Positions 27,649-38,300 of a stretch of 56,743 nucleotides of DNA are shown here, piece after piece. Source of the stretch: Prevotellaceae bacterium UBA6974 (GTDB taxonomy: Bacteria > Bacteroidota > Bacteroidia > Bacteroidales > Bacteroidaceae); NCBI GenBank assembly GCA_002450165.1, contig DJYQ01000016.1:1-56743 (forward strand), read 5' to 3'. Each line of letters opens with the position of its first letter. Position 1 is the first letter of the stretch. The notes under the pieces were generated by a model. It ran no database searches. It was not told where the DNA came from and was given only the letters and a program-made list of their open reading frames with translations. Both the position numbers and the translations under genes were made by a program.

Positions 27649-28416
27649 TTAAATTAAATAATGTATCGGGTTAGTATTTATTTCTGTCCTATATATCGCC
27701 ATCTGAGGAAAATGGTCCGAAAGTATCTCTTGGAATATCTCCGTCGTATACTGCTCACTCTCGTAATGTCCCAGTACGGCAATCTGGATACACTGTTCAT
27801 GTCCCATGTATCGATGATAATGCATCTCTCCCGTCAGAAAAGCATCAGCCTCCTGAGCCAAGGCCTCGTCCAACAGAAAATCCCCAGCTCCTCCACAGAT
27901 AGCGACGCTCATGACTGGACGCTCAAGCAACTCGTTATGCATTAGACATTCACAATTAAAAGCATCCTTCACACGATCTAGGAAGAAACGACTATCCATC
28001 TCAGCAGGCAGGTAACCAATCACACCGCAATCACCCAGCGGAACCACATCTATCAAACCCAGTTTTACCGCCATACGGTAATTGACCCCATCCTCGGCCT
28101 TATCCAGATTAGTATGCGCACTGTATATTGCCACATCATTCTGTATGGCCAAGCGTACCACACGTTCCACATCCGTATTGTCACTTATCCGTTTCAATCC
28201 ACGGAACAACACTGGATGATGGCTTATCACCAGGTTACACCCCATGTCCACAGCCTCACGAATCACAGACTCTGTAACATCCAGGCACAATAATGCCCCT
28301 GAAACCTCCGTCTCTGTCAATCCTACCTGCAAGCCAGCATTATCATAGCTTTCCTGCAGAGGCAGAGGCGCGAAACTCTCAAGGGCGTCGATTACTTCCT
28401 TAATCCTCACGCTCAT
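27649..28416 (-). CDS. Nif3-like dinuclear metal-centre protein
   Basis: This 255-residue protein matches the Nif3/YbgI/YqfO family: ESYDNAGLQVG near residue 22, VISHHPVLFRGLK near residue 63 and a C-terminal GHYESEQ. His residues of SHHP and HYxSE plus Asp/Glu bind two metals. The family has been linked to GTP cyclohydrolase I type 2-like folds, but its substrate is unknown. The start at 28416 follows a TATTTTTG element. Confidence 0.9.
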   Translation of the reverse strand: MSVRIKEVIDALESFAPLPLQESYDNAGLQVGLTETEVSGALLCLDVTESVIREAVDMGCNLVISHHPVLFRGLKRISDNTDVERVVRLAIQNDVAIYSAHTNLDKAEDGVNYRMAVKLGLIDVVPLGDCGVIGYLPAEMDSRFFLDRVKDAFNCECLMHNELLERPVMSVAICGGAGDFLLDEALAQEADAFLTGEMHYHRYMGHEQCIQIAVLGHYESEQYTTEIFQEILSDHFPQMAIYRTEINTNPIHYLI

Positions 28417-28436
28417 AGCGATATGTATTTCGAGTG

Positions 28437-28444
28437 CAAAAATA
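28437..28444 (-). promoter_or_regulatory. -7 element for the Nif3-like gene
   Basis: The minus strand reads TATTTTTG about 21 bases ahead of the ATG at 28416. It sits back to back with the aguA promoter; a -33 box is not clear. Confidence 0.5.
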
Positions 28445-28463
28445 GGAAAAATATTTTATATTC

Positions 28464-28494
28464 TTGAATTTCACACCAAAAATCATTACCTTTG
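28464..28494 (+). promoter_or_regulatory. promoter of aguAB
   Basis: TTG (28464-28466), a 20-base spacer and TACCTTTG (28487-28494) make a full Bacteroidota promoter. Transcription should start near 28500, 12 bases before the ATG at 28512. This rules out the in-frame TTG at 28464 as a translation start. Confidence 0.8.
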
Positions 28495-28511
28495 TACAAA
28501 ATATTTTGAAT

Positions 28512-29492
28512 ATGAACTACCGTCTGCCCGCTGAATGGGAACCGCAGCAAGCCATACAACTCACATGGCCGCATAATGCTACAGACTGGCACGCCACTAT
28601 GCAAGAAGTTACACAATGCTATATCAGCATAGCCAGGCACATCTCCAAGCATCAAAACCTGTGGATAGTAACACCCGAACCGCAGAAGGTTGAACGTCTG
28701 TTGCGCAACAACCTGGATGAAGCCAGTCTCCAGCGCATCACATACTACCGCATACCTACCAATGACACATGGGCACGGGACCACGGATTCATTACACTTG
28801 TACCAAATTGTGGCAACCCTGCCGAAAAGGCATCAAGACTGTTGCTTGATTTTCGTTTCAACGCATGGGGCGGTAAGTTCGAGGCAACATTGGACAACGC
28901 AGTCAGTCGCAAACTTTTCGATACAAATCCGTATCTGGCCGACGACCTGTACGAGGACAACCTTGATTTCGAATTAGAAGGCGGCAGCATCGAATCCGAT
29001 GGTCATGGCACCATCCTCACTACTGCACAATGCAACCTCAACGCCAACAGGCGGAGCAATACCAATCTGTCATACATCGAACAGGAACTTAAACGCCGTC
29101 TTCGTGCCGACCGAATCCTGTGGCTCCACCACGGAGGCCTACAGCAAGACGACACCGATGCCCACATCGACACACTTGCCCGCTTCTGCCCCCGGGACAC
29201 AATCGTCTATAGCGAAGGATGCCCACAGATGCTCCATGAGTTGCAGACCTTCCGCACACCACTGGGCAAACCATACAACCTTGTTCCAATACCTGAGTAT
29301 TACGCAAATTTTCTGATTATAAACGGTGCCGTACTACTACCCTTCTATCAGGATTCGGAGAAAGACCAACGCGCCCAGAAAACACTCCAGTCAATATTCC
29401 CCGACCGCGAAATAATTGGCATCGACTGCAGCATCTTACTAACACAAAACGGCAGTCTACACTGCTGTACAATGCAATATCCCAGATTATGA
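28512..29492 (+). CDS. aguA: agmatine deiminase
   Basis: This 326-residue enzyme hydrolyses agmatine to N-carbamoylputrescine and ammonia. It shows the family segments AEWEPQQAIQLTWPHNATDW at the start, NDTWARDHG (about residue 80) and the C-terminal catalytic Cys318 in SLHCCTMQ, where GNIHC is more usual. It overlaps aguB by ATGA, so the two enzymes of putrescine synthesis from agmatine are coupled. Confidence 0.93.
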   Translation: MNYRLPAEWEPQQAIQLTWPHNATDWHATMQEVTQCYISIARHISKHQNLWIVTPEPQKVERLLRNNLDEASLQRITYYRIPTNDTWARDHGFITLVPNCGNPAEKASRLLLDFRFNAWGGKFEATLDNAVSRKLFDTNPYLADDLYEDNLDFELEGGSIESDGHGTILTTAQCNLNANRRSNTNLSYIEQELKRRLRADRILWLHHGGLQQDDTDAHIDTLARFCPRDTIVYSEGCPQMLHELQTFRTPLGKPYNLVPIPEYYANFLIINGAVLLPFYQDSEKDQRAQKTLQSIFPDREIIGIDCSILLTQNGSLHCCTMQYPRL

Positions 29493-30364
29493 AAGTAGGA
29501 ATCATCCAGCAGACCTGTTCTGCTGACATAGAGAACAACAAGCACAAACTTGCCTGCAACATACGCACAGCAGCACAACAGGGAGCACAACTCGTTGTAC
29601 TTCAGGAACTGCACAACAGCCTGTATTTCTGTCAGACCGAAGATGTCAGTTTCTGCAATCTTGCGGAACCCATCCCAGGTCCCAGCACGCAATTTTACGG
29701 AGCCCTCGCTGCAGAACTTGGCATTGTACTCGTAACCAGCCTGTACGAACGCCGCGCACCGGGACTCTACCACAACACGGCAGTAGTATTCGAAGCCGAT
29801 GGCAGCATTGCAGGCACATACCGCAAGATGCATATACCCGATGACCCCGCATATTACGAAAAATTCTACTTCACACCCGGCGACCTCGGTTTTAATCCCA
29901 TACAGACCAGCATAGGCCTATTAGGAGTACAAATATGCTGGGATCAGTGGTATCCCGAGGGCGCACGACTAATGGCACTTGCCGGTGCAGAGATACTCAT
30001 CTACCCCACTGCCATAGGGTACGAAAGCAGTGACACTCCCCAGGAACAGGAGCGCCAGCGCGAAGCCTGGATTACCGTACAGCGCGGTCACGCAGTAGCC
30101 AATGGATTACCCGTTATCGCAGTCAATCGCACAGGTCACGAAACAGATCCAAGCGGACAAACCAACGGCATACAGTTCTGGGGAAGCAGTTTCGTTGCAG
30201 GACCACAAGGCGAGATACTGTACCAAGCCCCAACAGACAAGGAAGAAATAGCAATAATTGACATAGACATGCAGCGCTCAGAGAACGTCCGCCGCTGGTG
30301 GCCTTTCCTCCGCGACCGCCGCATCGAATGCTTCAATGATCTGACTAAACGCTTCAGAGACTGA
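29489..30364 (+). CDS. aguB: N-carbamoylputrescine amidase
   Basis: This 291-residue nitrilase-superfamily enzyme converts N-carbamoylputrescine to putrescine, CO2 and ammonia. The Glu-Lys-Cys triad is visible as Glu40 (LVVLQELH), Lys113 (YRKMHIPDD) and Cys150 (GVQICWDQWYPE). Length and the YYEKFYFTPGD segment are typical of AguB. The overlap with aguA supports the assignment. Confidence 0.94.
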   Translation: MKVGIIQQTCSADIENNKHKLACNIRTAAQQGAQLVVLQELHNSLYFCQTEDVSFCNLAEPIPGPSTQFYGALAAELGIVLVTSLYERRAPGLYHNTAVVFEADGSIAGTYRKMHIPDDPAYYEKFYFTPGDLGFNPIQTSIGLLGVQICWDQWYPEGARLMALAGAEILIYPTAIGYESSDTPQEQERQREAWITVQRGHAVANGLPVIAVNRTGHETDPSGQTNGIQFWGSSFVAGPQGEILYQAPTDKEEIAIIDIDMQRSENVRRWWPFLRDRRIECFNDLTKRFRD

Positions 30365-30401
30365 CGCGGTTATAATCCGAAGGACAGACACGGTTTCCTG
30401 C

Positions 30402-31082
30402 CTAATATTTCATCCTGTGCAGGTACTCGACGATAATCTGTCCCATACGGCTGTTGTACATGATATGCGAACTGTGGTCTGCATCACGTATAATCAGTAC
30501 CTGACCATTGGGAATAGACTGAGCTATCTGGCGGGTATGTGATTCCAAAATGAGGTCATGCTCACCAGCGCATATAAGAGCCGGACAAGCAATCTGCGCC
30601 ATTTGTCTGAATGTCATCGTAGGCTCATCTATCATCATCTGCATCAGCGGAGGAATATTGGGAGCATTTGCCCTGAAACTGTCAATCACACCAAACCCCA
30701 CACCATCGGGGAAAATATTGCTGCCACTGGTAATAATCATTCCGCATGTTCCTGGATGCATGACTTCCATCTGCAGAGCTATATTGCCCCCGTCACTCCA
30801 GCCAAAGACCGCTGGACGCATGAGCCCCTGTGCACGGATAAACTGATAGACATCCTCGGCCATGTCAGCATAATGGTATTCAATGACAGGGGGATTCATC
30901 CCCTGACCTCGTGAATCAATCGAATAGACCAGATAACCATTCTCCTCCAGCACAGCCGCCGTAGGTTCCAGGTCATAATTACTGCCCCCGTTCCCATGCA
31001 ATAGTATTACAGGACGACCATTACCCTGGATGACATAAAAAAGGCACTGACCATTAACTCGGATTGTTCCGGAACTACGCAT
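30402..31082 (-). CDS. alpha/beta hydrolase
   Basis: This 226-residue protein has an oxyanion-hole LLHGNGG near residue 27, a nucleophile elbow GWSDGG near residue 94, Asp in GEHDLI and His in ADHSSHI, a complete alpha/beta-hydrolase triad. I see no signal peptide. ATG at 31082 overlaps the end of the fabK-like gene by 8 bases (ATGCGTAG), so translation is coupled. An in-frame TTG one codon earlier is unlikely. The substrate is unknown. Confidence 0.88.
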   Translation of the reverse strand: MRSSGTIRVNGQCLFYVIQGNGRPVILLHGNGGSNYDLEPTAAVLEENGYLVYSIDSRGQGMNPPVIEYHYADMAEDVYQFIRAQGLMRPAVFGWSDGGNIALQMEVMHPGTCGMIITSGSNIFPDGVGFGVIDSFRANAPNIPPLMQMMIDEPTMTFRQMAQIACPALICAGEHDLILESHTRQIAQSIPNGQVLIIRDADHSSHIMYNSRMGQIIVEYLHRMKY

Positions 31083-32016
31083 CAATCAATGATTGTTTTG
31101 CCTGCCTGTATTGGTTCATCAAATTATCGAATATCTCAGCGACCGGAAGAATCTCACGGACAACAGAAGCTATCTGTCCGATTTCCAGTTCCCCATTCTC
31201 CACATCACCCTCAAAGATACCGCGCTTAGAAGCCTTTGCTCCCATGATTTCACGTAACTCATCCGCCTCAGCACCACGATTCTCAGCCTCGGCTACACGC
31301 TGGAACAACTGATTCTTGACCATACGCGTAGGAGCAATCTTTTTGAGAATAAGCATAGTACCGTCCTCGGGGATCCCTGTGCAATAACGCTTGAACTCCT
31401 CGCTGGCCGAACTCTCCCTGCTGAGAGCAAACAGCGTACCAATCTGCACGCCCTCAGCACCCAGAGCCATTGCAGCGAGCATAGCCTGACCCGACCCAAT
31501 ACCGCCGGCTGCTATAAGAGGCAGCGACGTCGCCTGACGTACCTGTGGTACAAGCGTCATCGTGGTAAGTTCCTCCCGTCCGTTATGACCACCAGCCTCG
31601 AATCCTTCAGCAACAACGGCATCCACTCCAGCCTCCTCGCACTTGGCAGCAAACTTGCAACTGGACACGACATGAACGACCTTGATACCTGCATCGTGAA
31701 AACGCTGGGTATATTTCTTGGGACTACCAGCCGAAGTAAAGACAATCTTCACACCCTTCCTGACAATCAGATCTATCACCTCGTCAATACCCGGATACAT
31801 CAAGGGAAGGTTTACCCCCCAAGGTTTGTCCGTAGCAGACTTCATCTGGTCTATATGGTACTCCAGAGTTTCGGGATGCATACTGCCTGCGCCCAACAGC
31901 CCAAGCCCACCTACATTGCTCACGGCAGAAGCCAGACGCCATCCGCTACACCATACCATACCACCTGCAATAATAGGATATTTGATACCAAAAAGTTGTG
32001 TGATTCTGTTTTCCAT
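31075..32016 (-). CDS. fabK: FMN-dependent enoyl-ACP reductase II or nitronate monooxygenase-like oxidoreductase
   Basis: This 313-residue TIM-barrel flavoprotein contains PIIAGGMVWCSGW, GLGLLGAGS, EGFEAGGHNGREE and LIAAGGIGSGQAM, the flavin-binding pattern of the FabK/2-nitropropane-dioxygenase group. Length and the GGHNG pattern favour FabK, which reduces enoyl-ACP in fatty-acid elongation, but the nitronate monooxygenases are close. It is first in a two-gene operon with the alpha/beta hydrolase. Confidence 0.8.
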   Translation of the reverse strand: MENRITQLFGIKYPIIAGGMVWCSGWRLASAVSNVGGLGLLGAGSMHPETLEYHIDQMKSATDKPWGVNLPLMYPGIDEVIDLIVRKGVKIVFTSAGSPKKYTQRFHDAGIKVVHVVSSCKFAAKCEEAGVDAVVAEGFEAGGHNGREELTTMTLVPQVRQATSLPLIAAGGIGSGQAMLAAMALGAEGVQIGTLFALSRESSASEEFKRYCTGIPEDGTMLILKKIAPTRMVKNQLFQRVAEAENRGAEADELREIMGAKASKRGIFEGDVENGELEIGQIASVVREILPVAEIFDNLMNQYRQAKQSLIDA

Positions 32017-32041
32017 TGTTCTTTTTAACTATTTTATGCTA

Positions 32042-32049
32042 CAAATATA
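32042..32049 (-). promoter_or_regulatory. -7 element for the fabK-like gene
   Basis: The minus strand reads TATATTTG about 26 bases before the ATG at 32016. It faces away from the FNT promoter. No good -33 match was found. Confidence 0.55.
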
Positions 32050-32080
32050 AGAATCTTTTTTGTGAAATAGCCCCACAGAA

Positions 32081-32111
32081 TTGGACAAAACGACTTTTTT
32101 CCATAACTTTG
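32081..32111 (+). promoter_or_regulatory. promoter of the FNT transporter operon
   Basis: TTG (32081-32083), a 20-base spacer and TAACTTTG (32104-32111) form a full promoter, with a leader of about 73 bases to the ATG at 32191. Confidence 0.8.
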
Positions 32112-32190
32112 TATGCGTGTGGTACACAAAGACGGATGAATATAACAGTTGTCCCATATATACGATAGGCAAAATTACAAATCAACAAAT

Positions 32191-32820
32191 ATGAGTGAGA
32201 AACTTACATTCTATGTACAGTCGCTGCTGGCCGGTGTATTAATCGGGTGTGGCGACATCGTCTATGTTGTCTGCGAGAACAAAATTGTCGGTTCATTCCT
32301 GTTCTCGCTCGGGCTTATCAGCATCCTTGTCAAGGGCTACCCCCTATACACCGGACGCATCGGCTACGTCGGGGGAATCAAGGATTTCTATAATCCCATC
32401 GGTGGCATGCTTCCCATGGTCCTGACAAACTTTGCCGGCATAGCCATTACATGCCTGCTGGTAAATGGCACACGTCTGGATCTGTCGGCTGTCGATGCAA
32501 TGGTACAGACCAAGGTCAGCCAGAGCTGGCTAAGTTCCGCCATCCTGTCATGGGGATGCGGCGTTATGATGTACCTGGCGGTTAACGGATGGCGCAAGAC
32601 ACAGAATCCCCTCCTCGTTATCATGCCAATCATGTTCTTCATCCTGTGCGGATTTGAGCACTGTATTGCCAATTTCGGTTATTTCTGGATGTGGATTGGC
32701 AGGGAAGGCTTTGTACACATCAGCGAGCGCATTGTCCAACTGCCATGTGGTTTCTGTACAAACCTTCTAATAATGATAGCCGGCAATGCCCTGGGCAGCC
32801 TGACATTCTCCAAGATATGA
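32191..32820 (+). CDS. formate/nitrite transporter family channel
   Basis: This 209-residue protein has six membrane segments in the FNT arrangement, with LAGVLIGCGDIVYVV in the first helix and CGFEHCIANFGYF in the second half, the signature around the central His of the pore. Members pass formate, nitrite or similar small anions; which one is not clear. ATG at 32191 follows a full promoter. The stop overlaps the next start as ATGA. Confidence 0.9.
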   Translation: MSEKLTFYVQSLLAGVLIGCGDIVYVVCENKIVGSFLFSLGLISILVKGYPLYTGRIGYVGGIKDFYNPIGGMLPMVLTNFAGIAITCLLVNGTRLDLSAVDAMVQTKVSQSWLSSAILSWGCGVMMYLAVNGWRKTQNPLLVIMPIMFFILCGFEHCIANFGYFWMWIGREGFVHISERIVQLPCGFCTNLLIMIAGNALGSLTFSKI

Positions 32821-33338
32821 CACGAGAGGAAAAAGTTCTGACCTTCCTGAAGGAGCACAACATCCCCTTCACCAACTACAACCACCCCGAGGGCAAGACC
32901 ATCGAACAAGCAAAACGCTGGTGGAAAGATGACGGCAGTGTACATTGCAAGAACATCTTCATGCGCAACCACAAGGGCAATAAACACTATCTGATATGCT
33001 TCCACTGCGATTACGACCTGGACATACACGACCTGGAGGCAAGGCTAAAGTCTTCGCTACAGGCCCGAGGGCTCCCCTCGTGCGGAAAACTGTCATTCGC
33101 CTCGCCCGAACGGATGCTCAAGTATCTTGACTTGGAACCCGGCAGCGTTTCACCCTTCGGACTTATAAACGATACCGAGCATCATGTACACCTGTTTCTG
33201 GATGCTGTACTTAGGAAAGCCGCGACGTTCAGCTTCCACCCCAATGACTGCCGCGGAACAGTAGTTATAAGCAGAGAGAACTTTGAGCGTTATCTGTCAA
33301 TCGTCGGCAATACATACGAATATATGGAACTGTATTGA
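32817..33338 (+). CDS. YbaK/ProX-type aminoacyl-tRNA editing protein
   Basis: This 173-residue protein matches free-standing tRNA-editing domains related to the ProRS INS domain: HCKNIFMRNHKGNKHYLICF (Lys for tRNA end binding) and GSVSPFGLINDTEHHVHLFL. These enzymes remove wrongly attached amino acids, such as Ala from tRNA-Pro. The ATG at 32817 overlaps the FNT stop (ATGA). Confidence 0.88.
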   Translation: MTREEKVLTFLKEHNIPFTNYNHPEGKTIEQAKRWWKDDGSVHCKNIFMRNHKGNKHYLICFHCDYDLDIHDLEARLKSSLQARGLPSCGKLSFASPERMLKYLDLEPGSVSPFGLINDTEHHVHLFLDAVLRKAATFSFHPNDCRGTVVISRENFERYLSIVGNTYEYMELY

Positions 33339-33349
33339 CACCATACAGG

Positions 33350-34321
33350 ATGAACGGCACAAACAATAACCTAAGCATATTTAGCCGCCCCATATGGGTT
33401 GCCATATTAGCATCTACCGCAGCAATCGTATGGGGATTCGCATACCCACTGATCAAGACAGGCTTTACCGAATTCCAAATCGACCAGTCCATGACTGGCA
33501 GCAAGATGCTGTTTGCCGGACTACGTTTCTGTCTGTCCGGCATAATCATCCTGCTTGCAGCCAAATATACAGGACGCAGTTTCCGCCTCAAACCACAACT
33601 GGAAAACGAACACCTATCAAAACTATGGTCCTGGCGCGTAGCAGCATTCGTACTGGCGTTCTCGCTGCTCAATACAACGCTGCACTACACATTCTTCTAC
33701 ATAGGACTCTCGCACAGCCAGGGAGCACGGGCAGCAATACTTAATTCGATGAGTGTCTTTCTGGTTGTCATACTGTCATGCATATTCTTCTACAGCGACA
33801 AGATGACCACACGCAGGGCAATGGGTGTAGCCATAGGCATTATCGGCATCCTGGCACTTAACGGCGATGTTCTGATAAGCAAAGGAATCCTGTACAAACC
33901 ACAGGAACTGTATGGTGACCTGATGATTATACTAAACGCCCTGTGCAGCGCATTCGCCTCACTCATGACCCGAGGTCTGGCAAGACGTTTGGACGTATTT
34001 GTCGGAACGGGATACAGCCTTGCCCTCGGTGGTGCACTGATTATCATACCAGCAATACTGATGGGTGGCACCCTGCCACACGTTACCCTATACGGCACAG
34101 TTATACTACTGCTCCTGACAGCAATATCAACCATAGGATTTACCCTGTACAACCGACTGCTGACAAGCAATCCTGTCGGCAAAATAGCAATCTACAACTC
34201 ACTGATTCCAGTCGTCGGAGCAGTCTCCAGTTGCTGGTGTCTGGGCGAGCCATTCTACTGGAAATACGCAGTAGCCGCAGGATTGGCAACAACAGGTATA
34301 TATTTGATAAACAAAGAATAA
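33350..34321 (+). CDS. EamA/DMT-family transporter
   Basis: This 323-residue inner-membrane protein has ten hydrophobic segments arranged as two EamA repeats, with AAIVWGFAYPLIKTGF in the first helix and IYNSLIPVVGAVSSCWCLGE near the end. The family exports amino acids, nucleosides or other metabolites; the substrate here is unknown. I chose ATG 33350; an in-frame TTG at 33335 overlaps the previous stop region. Confidence 0.88.
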   Translation: MNGTNNNLSIFSRPIWVAILASTAAIVWGFAYPLIKTGFTEFQIDQSMTGSKMLFAGLRFCLSGIIILLAAKYTGRSFRLKPQLENEHLSKLWSWRVAAFVLAFSLLNTTLHYTFFYIGLSHSQGARAAILNSMSVFLVVILSCIFFYSDKMTTRRAMGVAIGIIGILALNGDVLISKGILYKPQELYGDLMIILNALCSAFASLMTRGLARRLDVFVGTGYSLALGGALIIIPAILMGGTLPHVTLYGTVILLLLTAISTIGFTLYNRLLTSNPVGKIAIYNSLIPVVGAVSSCWCLGEPFYWKYAVAAGLATTGIYLINKE

Positions 34322-34343
34322 CAAACTTCCAGTTAAGTAAAAC

Positions 34344-35204
34344 ATGAAAGAACCAAAAGGAATGTTCACCATTCAGGGCGAACCCAGGATAGTCGAAGAA
34401 ACACGCCGCCGCATACTGCAGGAATTCGAAGACCTCGAGTTCTGTGAAGACGGACACATATACCACCTGCACGGACAGAATCCCAATTCAGTATCCAGCA
34501 TAGGACACCGCTTCATCCGCGAACCGTTTGACGAACAGAAACAAGCCGAACGGTATGCACAACGTCACGGCAAGACAGCAGACTATTGGATTATGCAATG
34601 GAGACAGAATTCGTTCCGCGCCACGACACTGGGAACCAAGACACATGAGTTCGGCGAAAGTCTGGGCTACCTGAAAGCAGGCCATCCCGAGCTGATACAT
34701 GATATAATCAAACCACAGTACATGCCCACATACAACTACCTCGCCCCCATACATCCCAAGGAAGAAGCCATCGTACAGTTCATGAAAGACATGCCCACGT
34801 CAATGCACCTGGTCCTAAACGAGGCAAAAGTGTACAGCGGCAAGAATCCACAAAAAGAACTCAACCTGCAGGAACTGATATGCGGAACCTTTGACATGCT
34901 CTATTATTATGACGGTGATGGCGACCCCACAAAAGCAGGGTTCATGGTACTCGACTACAAGACCAACAACAGCCTGTACAGCGAATTCAACCAACGCTAC
35001 CACAAGACCCTGCTCCCACCCTTCGATGACATGATAGAAGAGGACCTCTCGCTATACACAATACAACTCAGCCTCTACGCCCTGATGCTCCAGGACATCG
35101 GGATACCAATCATAGACCGCCGGATTGTCTGGCTCAACAACGAAGGGCAATACCAACTGATATCCGTCAATGACGTCACCGCACCACTTAGGCGATGCCT
35201 GTAG
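34344..35204 (+). CDS. PD-(D/E)XK nuclease-like protein
   Basis: This 286-residue protein shows the RecB/Cas4-like exonuclease pattern: GTKTHEFGE (residue about 98), ICGTFDMLYYYDG with the first Asp (about 180) and VLDYKTNN with the Asp-x-Lys pair (about 206), then QLSLYALML. It probably acts on DNA ends, but no helicase or CRISPR gene is near. It is the last gene of the FNT operon, 22 bases after the EamA gene. Relatives occur in phages and in Bacteroidota chromosomes. Confidence 0.75.
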   Translation: MKEPKGMFTIQGEPRIVEETRRRILQEFEDLEFCEDGHIYHLHGQNPNSVSSIGHRFIREPFDEQKQAERYAQRHGKTADYWIMQWRQNSFRATTLGTKTHEFGESLGYLKAGHPELIHDIIKPQYMPTYNYLAPIHPKEEAIVQFMKDMPTSMHLVLNEAKVYSGKNPQKELNLQELICGTFDMLYYYDGDGDPTKAGFMVLDYKTNNSLYSEFNQRYHKTLLPPFDDMIEEDLSLYTIQLSLYALMLQDIGIPIIDRRIVWLNNEGQYQLISVNDVTAPLRRCL

Positions 35205-35247
35205 CCTCCAACCCGACAGATTATCCTTCCAAAATTACCTTTTCAAC

Positions 35248-35279
35248 TTTGTTGCAATATAAAAAAAATGCTATCTTTG
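35248..35279 (+). promoter_or_regulatory. promoter of the GH123-GH33 gene
   Basis: TTTG (35248-35251), a 20-base spacer and TATCTTTG (35272-35279) form a full promoter; the start is near 35286 with a leader of about 33 AT-rich bases. Confidence 0.8.
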
Positions 35280-35318
35280 CAAAAACACTAAGGGCAAATA
35301 ATCATAAATCAAATCATA

Positions 35319-38300
35319 ATGAAAAAGTTTCTCTATTCCATCATCGCTATGCTGATTACCACAATGGCAGCATTTGCCCAGGACTATCCCGTGAAGTATG
35401 GTGCTGACGTGAACGTCACACATGGCACACACTATCCCAAGACAGTCAGTATCAAGGGAACCCAGTCGGACCAGTACATAATCGAAAACATTGCCACCGC
35501 TCCCAAGTGCGCAGCATATTTCGACAAGACATCTACTGTATTCAAAGTCAAGGCAGGCGACATCGTAACACCCGACATCACCATCAACGGTAGCTGGATA
35601 CACTGCTATGTCTTTGTAGACTGGAACGCAAACAAGGCATTCGATGTAAATCTTGAGGGAACAGGCCCTTATACCACAGGCAGTGGCAACGAACTGATGT
35701 GCTGGTCGCTATACAGCAAGACAGGCGACGGACAGAGCGGATGGAACAGCGACGGCTCTGCCGTAAGCGGCGACATTCCCCTTTCCCCCGGCAGTTTCCG
35801 TATTCCCCGCGATGCACAGCAGGGAACGCAGACACGTCTGCGCTACATGGTTGCATGGAACTGCATCGACCCATCTGGCAACTACGCCAATTTTATTTCA
35901 GACGGTGGATGCATAATAGACGTGACACTGGAAATCGACGGAACTGTGGACGGCGTAGTCACCAAATACCCCATTAACGAATATGACGAGCCAACGGTTG
36001 ATGCGACCATCCCTCAAAGCGAATGGGAAGCCATCACATCCGGCCTGCACTGCACATGGGCAAGCCGCAACGAGCTGTACATGAAGCACAGAGTTCCGCA
36101 ACTGACAGAAACAACCAACGCCGAGATTACTGCCTGGAAAGGCGAACGAGCCAATCTGGAAGCTGTACTGTTCAGCAAGACTGATCAGGGAACCCTGCAC
36201 CTTGCAGCCAGCGGCGATGCAGCCTCATGGATATCCGTCCGCTACCTCAACTACGTCATCACAGATGACGGACGCGGTTGCGGAAACCACAACTTCTCAC
36301 TCACCCCCTGGCTCGTTCCCGACGTAATAGAACAAGACAAGCCCAAGGCAATCAACGCAATGGAGACACGTCCCGTATGGTGCTCAATCCAGGTTCCCCG
36401 CGATGCCCAGGCAGGAAAGCACACCGCACAGATACAGGTACTGAACGAACAAAACCAAGTAGTAAAGACACTGGACCTGACAATAAACGTTGACAGCCAC
36501 AGCCTGCCCGCTGTAGCAGATCAGAAGTTTCACCTGGACCTCTGGCAGCAGCCATATTCTGTAAGCCGCTACTACGAATGCGAACGCTGGAGCCCCGAAC
36601 ATATCGAAGCCCTCCGCCCCTACATCCAGGCATTGGCACAGGCAGGACAGAAAGTCGTCAGCACCATCCTGTTCTACGAGCCCTGGGGCGAACAGACACA
36701 CGACAAGTTCTCGCCAATGATCCAGACCACCAAGAAGAGCGACGGCACATGGACATTCGACTACACCAACTTCGACAAGTACGTCGAACTCTGTGCCGAA
36801 TACGGCATCACCGATCAGATCAACTGCTATTCGATGGTCACATGGGACATGAGCTTCCGCTATTTCGACGAAGCATCCTCAAGCTACATCGACTGGGCAC
36901 TGACCGTAGGCTCCACAGATTACAACAACCTGTGGAACGCATACCTGCAAGCCTTCCGCACACACCTGGAAGTCAAAGGCTGGTTCAACAAGACCTGCAT
37001 CGCAATGGACGAGCGTTCGGAATCACAGATGCTTGCCGCATACGAGATCATCAAGGCCAACGGCTTCAAGATGGCACTTGCCGGTAACTATCATTCCTCG
37101 CTTAACGACAAACTATACGATTTCTGCGTAGCTCTGACACAAGGCAACCGATTCACCCAGGCCGAACGCCAGTACCGAAAGCAAAACAACCTTATCACCA
37201 CAGTGTACACAAGCTGCGCCGAGAGCGAGCCCAACATATACTCCAACTCCCTGCCTGCCGAAGCAGCTTTCCTGCCCATACACGTTGCAGCAAACGACCT
37301 GGACGGCTATCTTCACTGGTCATGGATCAACTGGGACGAACATCCTCTCACAGATACCCGCTTCCGCAAGTTCGGTGCAGGAGACACATATTGCTACTAC
37401 CCCGGCAACCGTAGCAGCGTACGCTTCGAGCGCCTGGTCGAGGGTATTCACCAATTCGAAAAAATACAGATACTGAAAGAGGAGTACAAGAACGATTCCC
37501 AGAAACTGTCACAGCTCAACAAATTGCTCGCAGAATGCAAGGACTACACCGTATCAGGTAGCGAATGCGCCAAGAAAGTACAGCGCATCGAGGATTTCCT
37601 GAACGGTCTGGAAGTCGAGGACGAAGGGACCATATCAGGCTACTGGAAGATTAAGGTGGACGACACACACTATGCCAAGGCCGCTGCAAACCAGACACAA
37701 TGGTCAACAGAAATCAGTTCACAGACATCATACGACCTGTTCCGCATCGAAGGCACATACGATGCCTGCACCATCAAACTGATGGGCAGGAGCAACAACA
37801 TCGGTCCCGACAAAAACAACCAACTGTTCGTTGACCAGACGACAAGCAACAAATACTCCATCATCGACTGCGGCAACGGCAAGGTAAAACTCCGCAACAA
37901 CGGCTATTGGGTATATGTCAGCAACGGCACATTCACATTCAACACCAGCAATGCCACCCAACTGCAGCTGGAATATGTAATGGACAGCCAGGACCCAGTA
38001 CGCACGACACTCTTCAGCACCATGTCCGGCGGAATGGACATTCCACCCTACCGCATCCCCGGCATAACATGCGGAAAAGACGGCCGCCTCTATGCAAGCG
38101 CAGCCCGTCTTGTATGCGGCACCGATCCCGGTTACGGTCAGGTTGACTGCGTAGTAAAAATCAGTAATGACAACGGCACCACCTGGAGCTCACAAGAGAT
38201 AGACGTTGCAGTAGGCGACGCATCCCTTATCAACAACGTAAAGACCCCTATGCAAGCCGCATACGGTGACCCCGCAATCGTAGCCGACCGTGAAAGCGAC

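Noticed and set aside
34344..35204. Cas4 of a CRISPR system
   Set aside because: No Cys cluster for the iron-sulfur site, no cas genes and no repeat array in the window.
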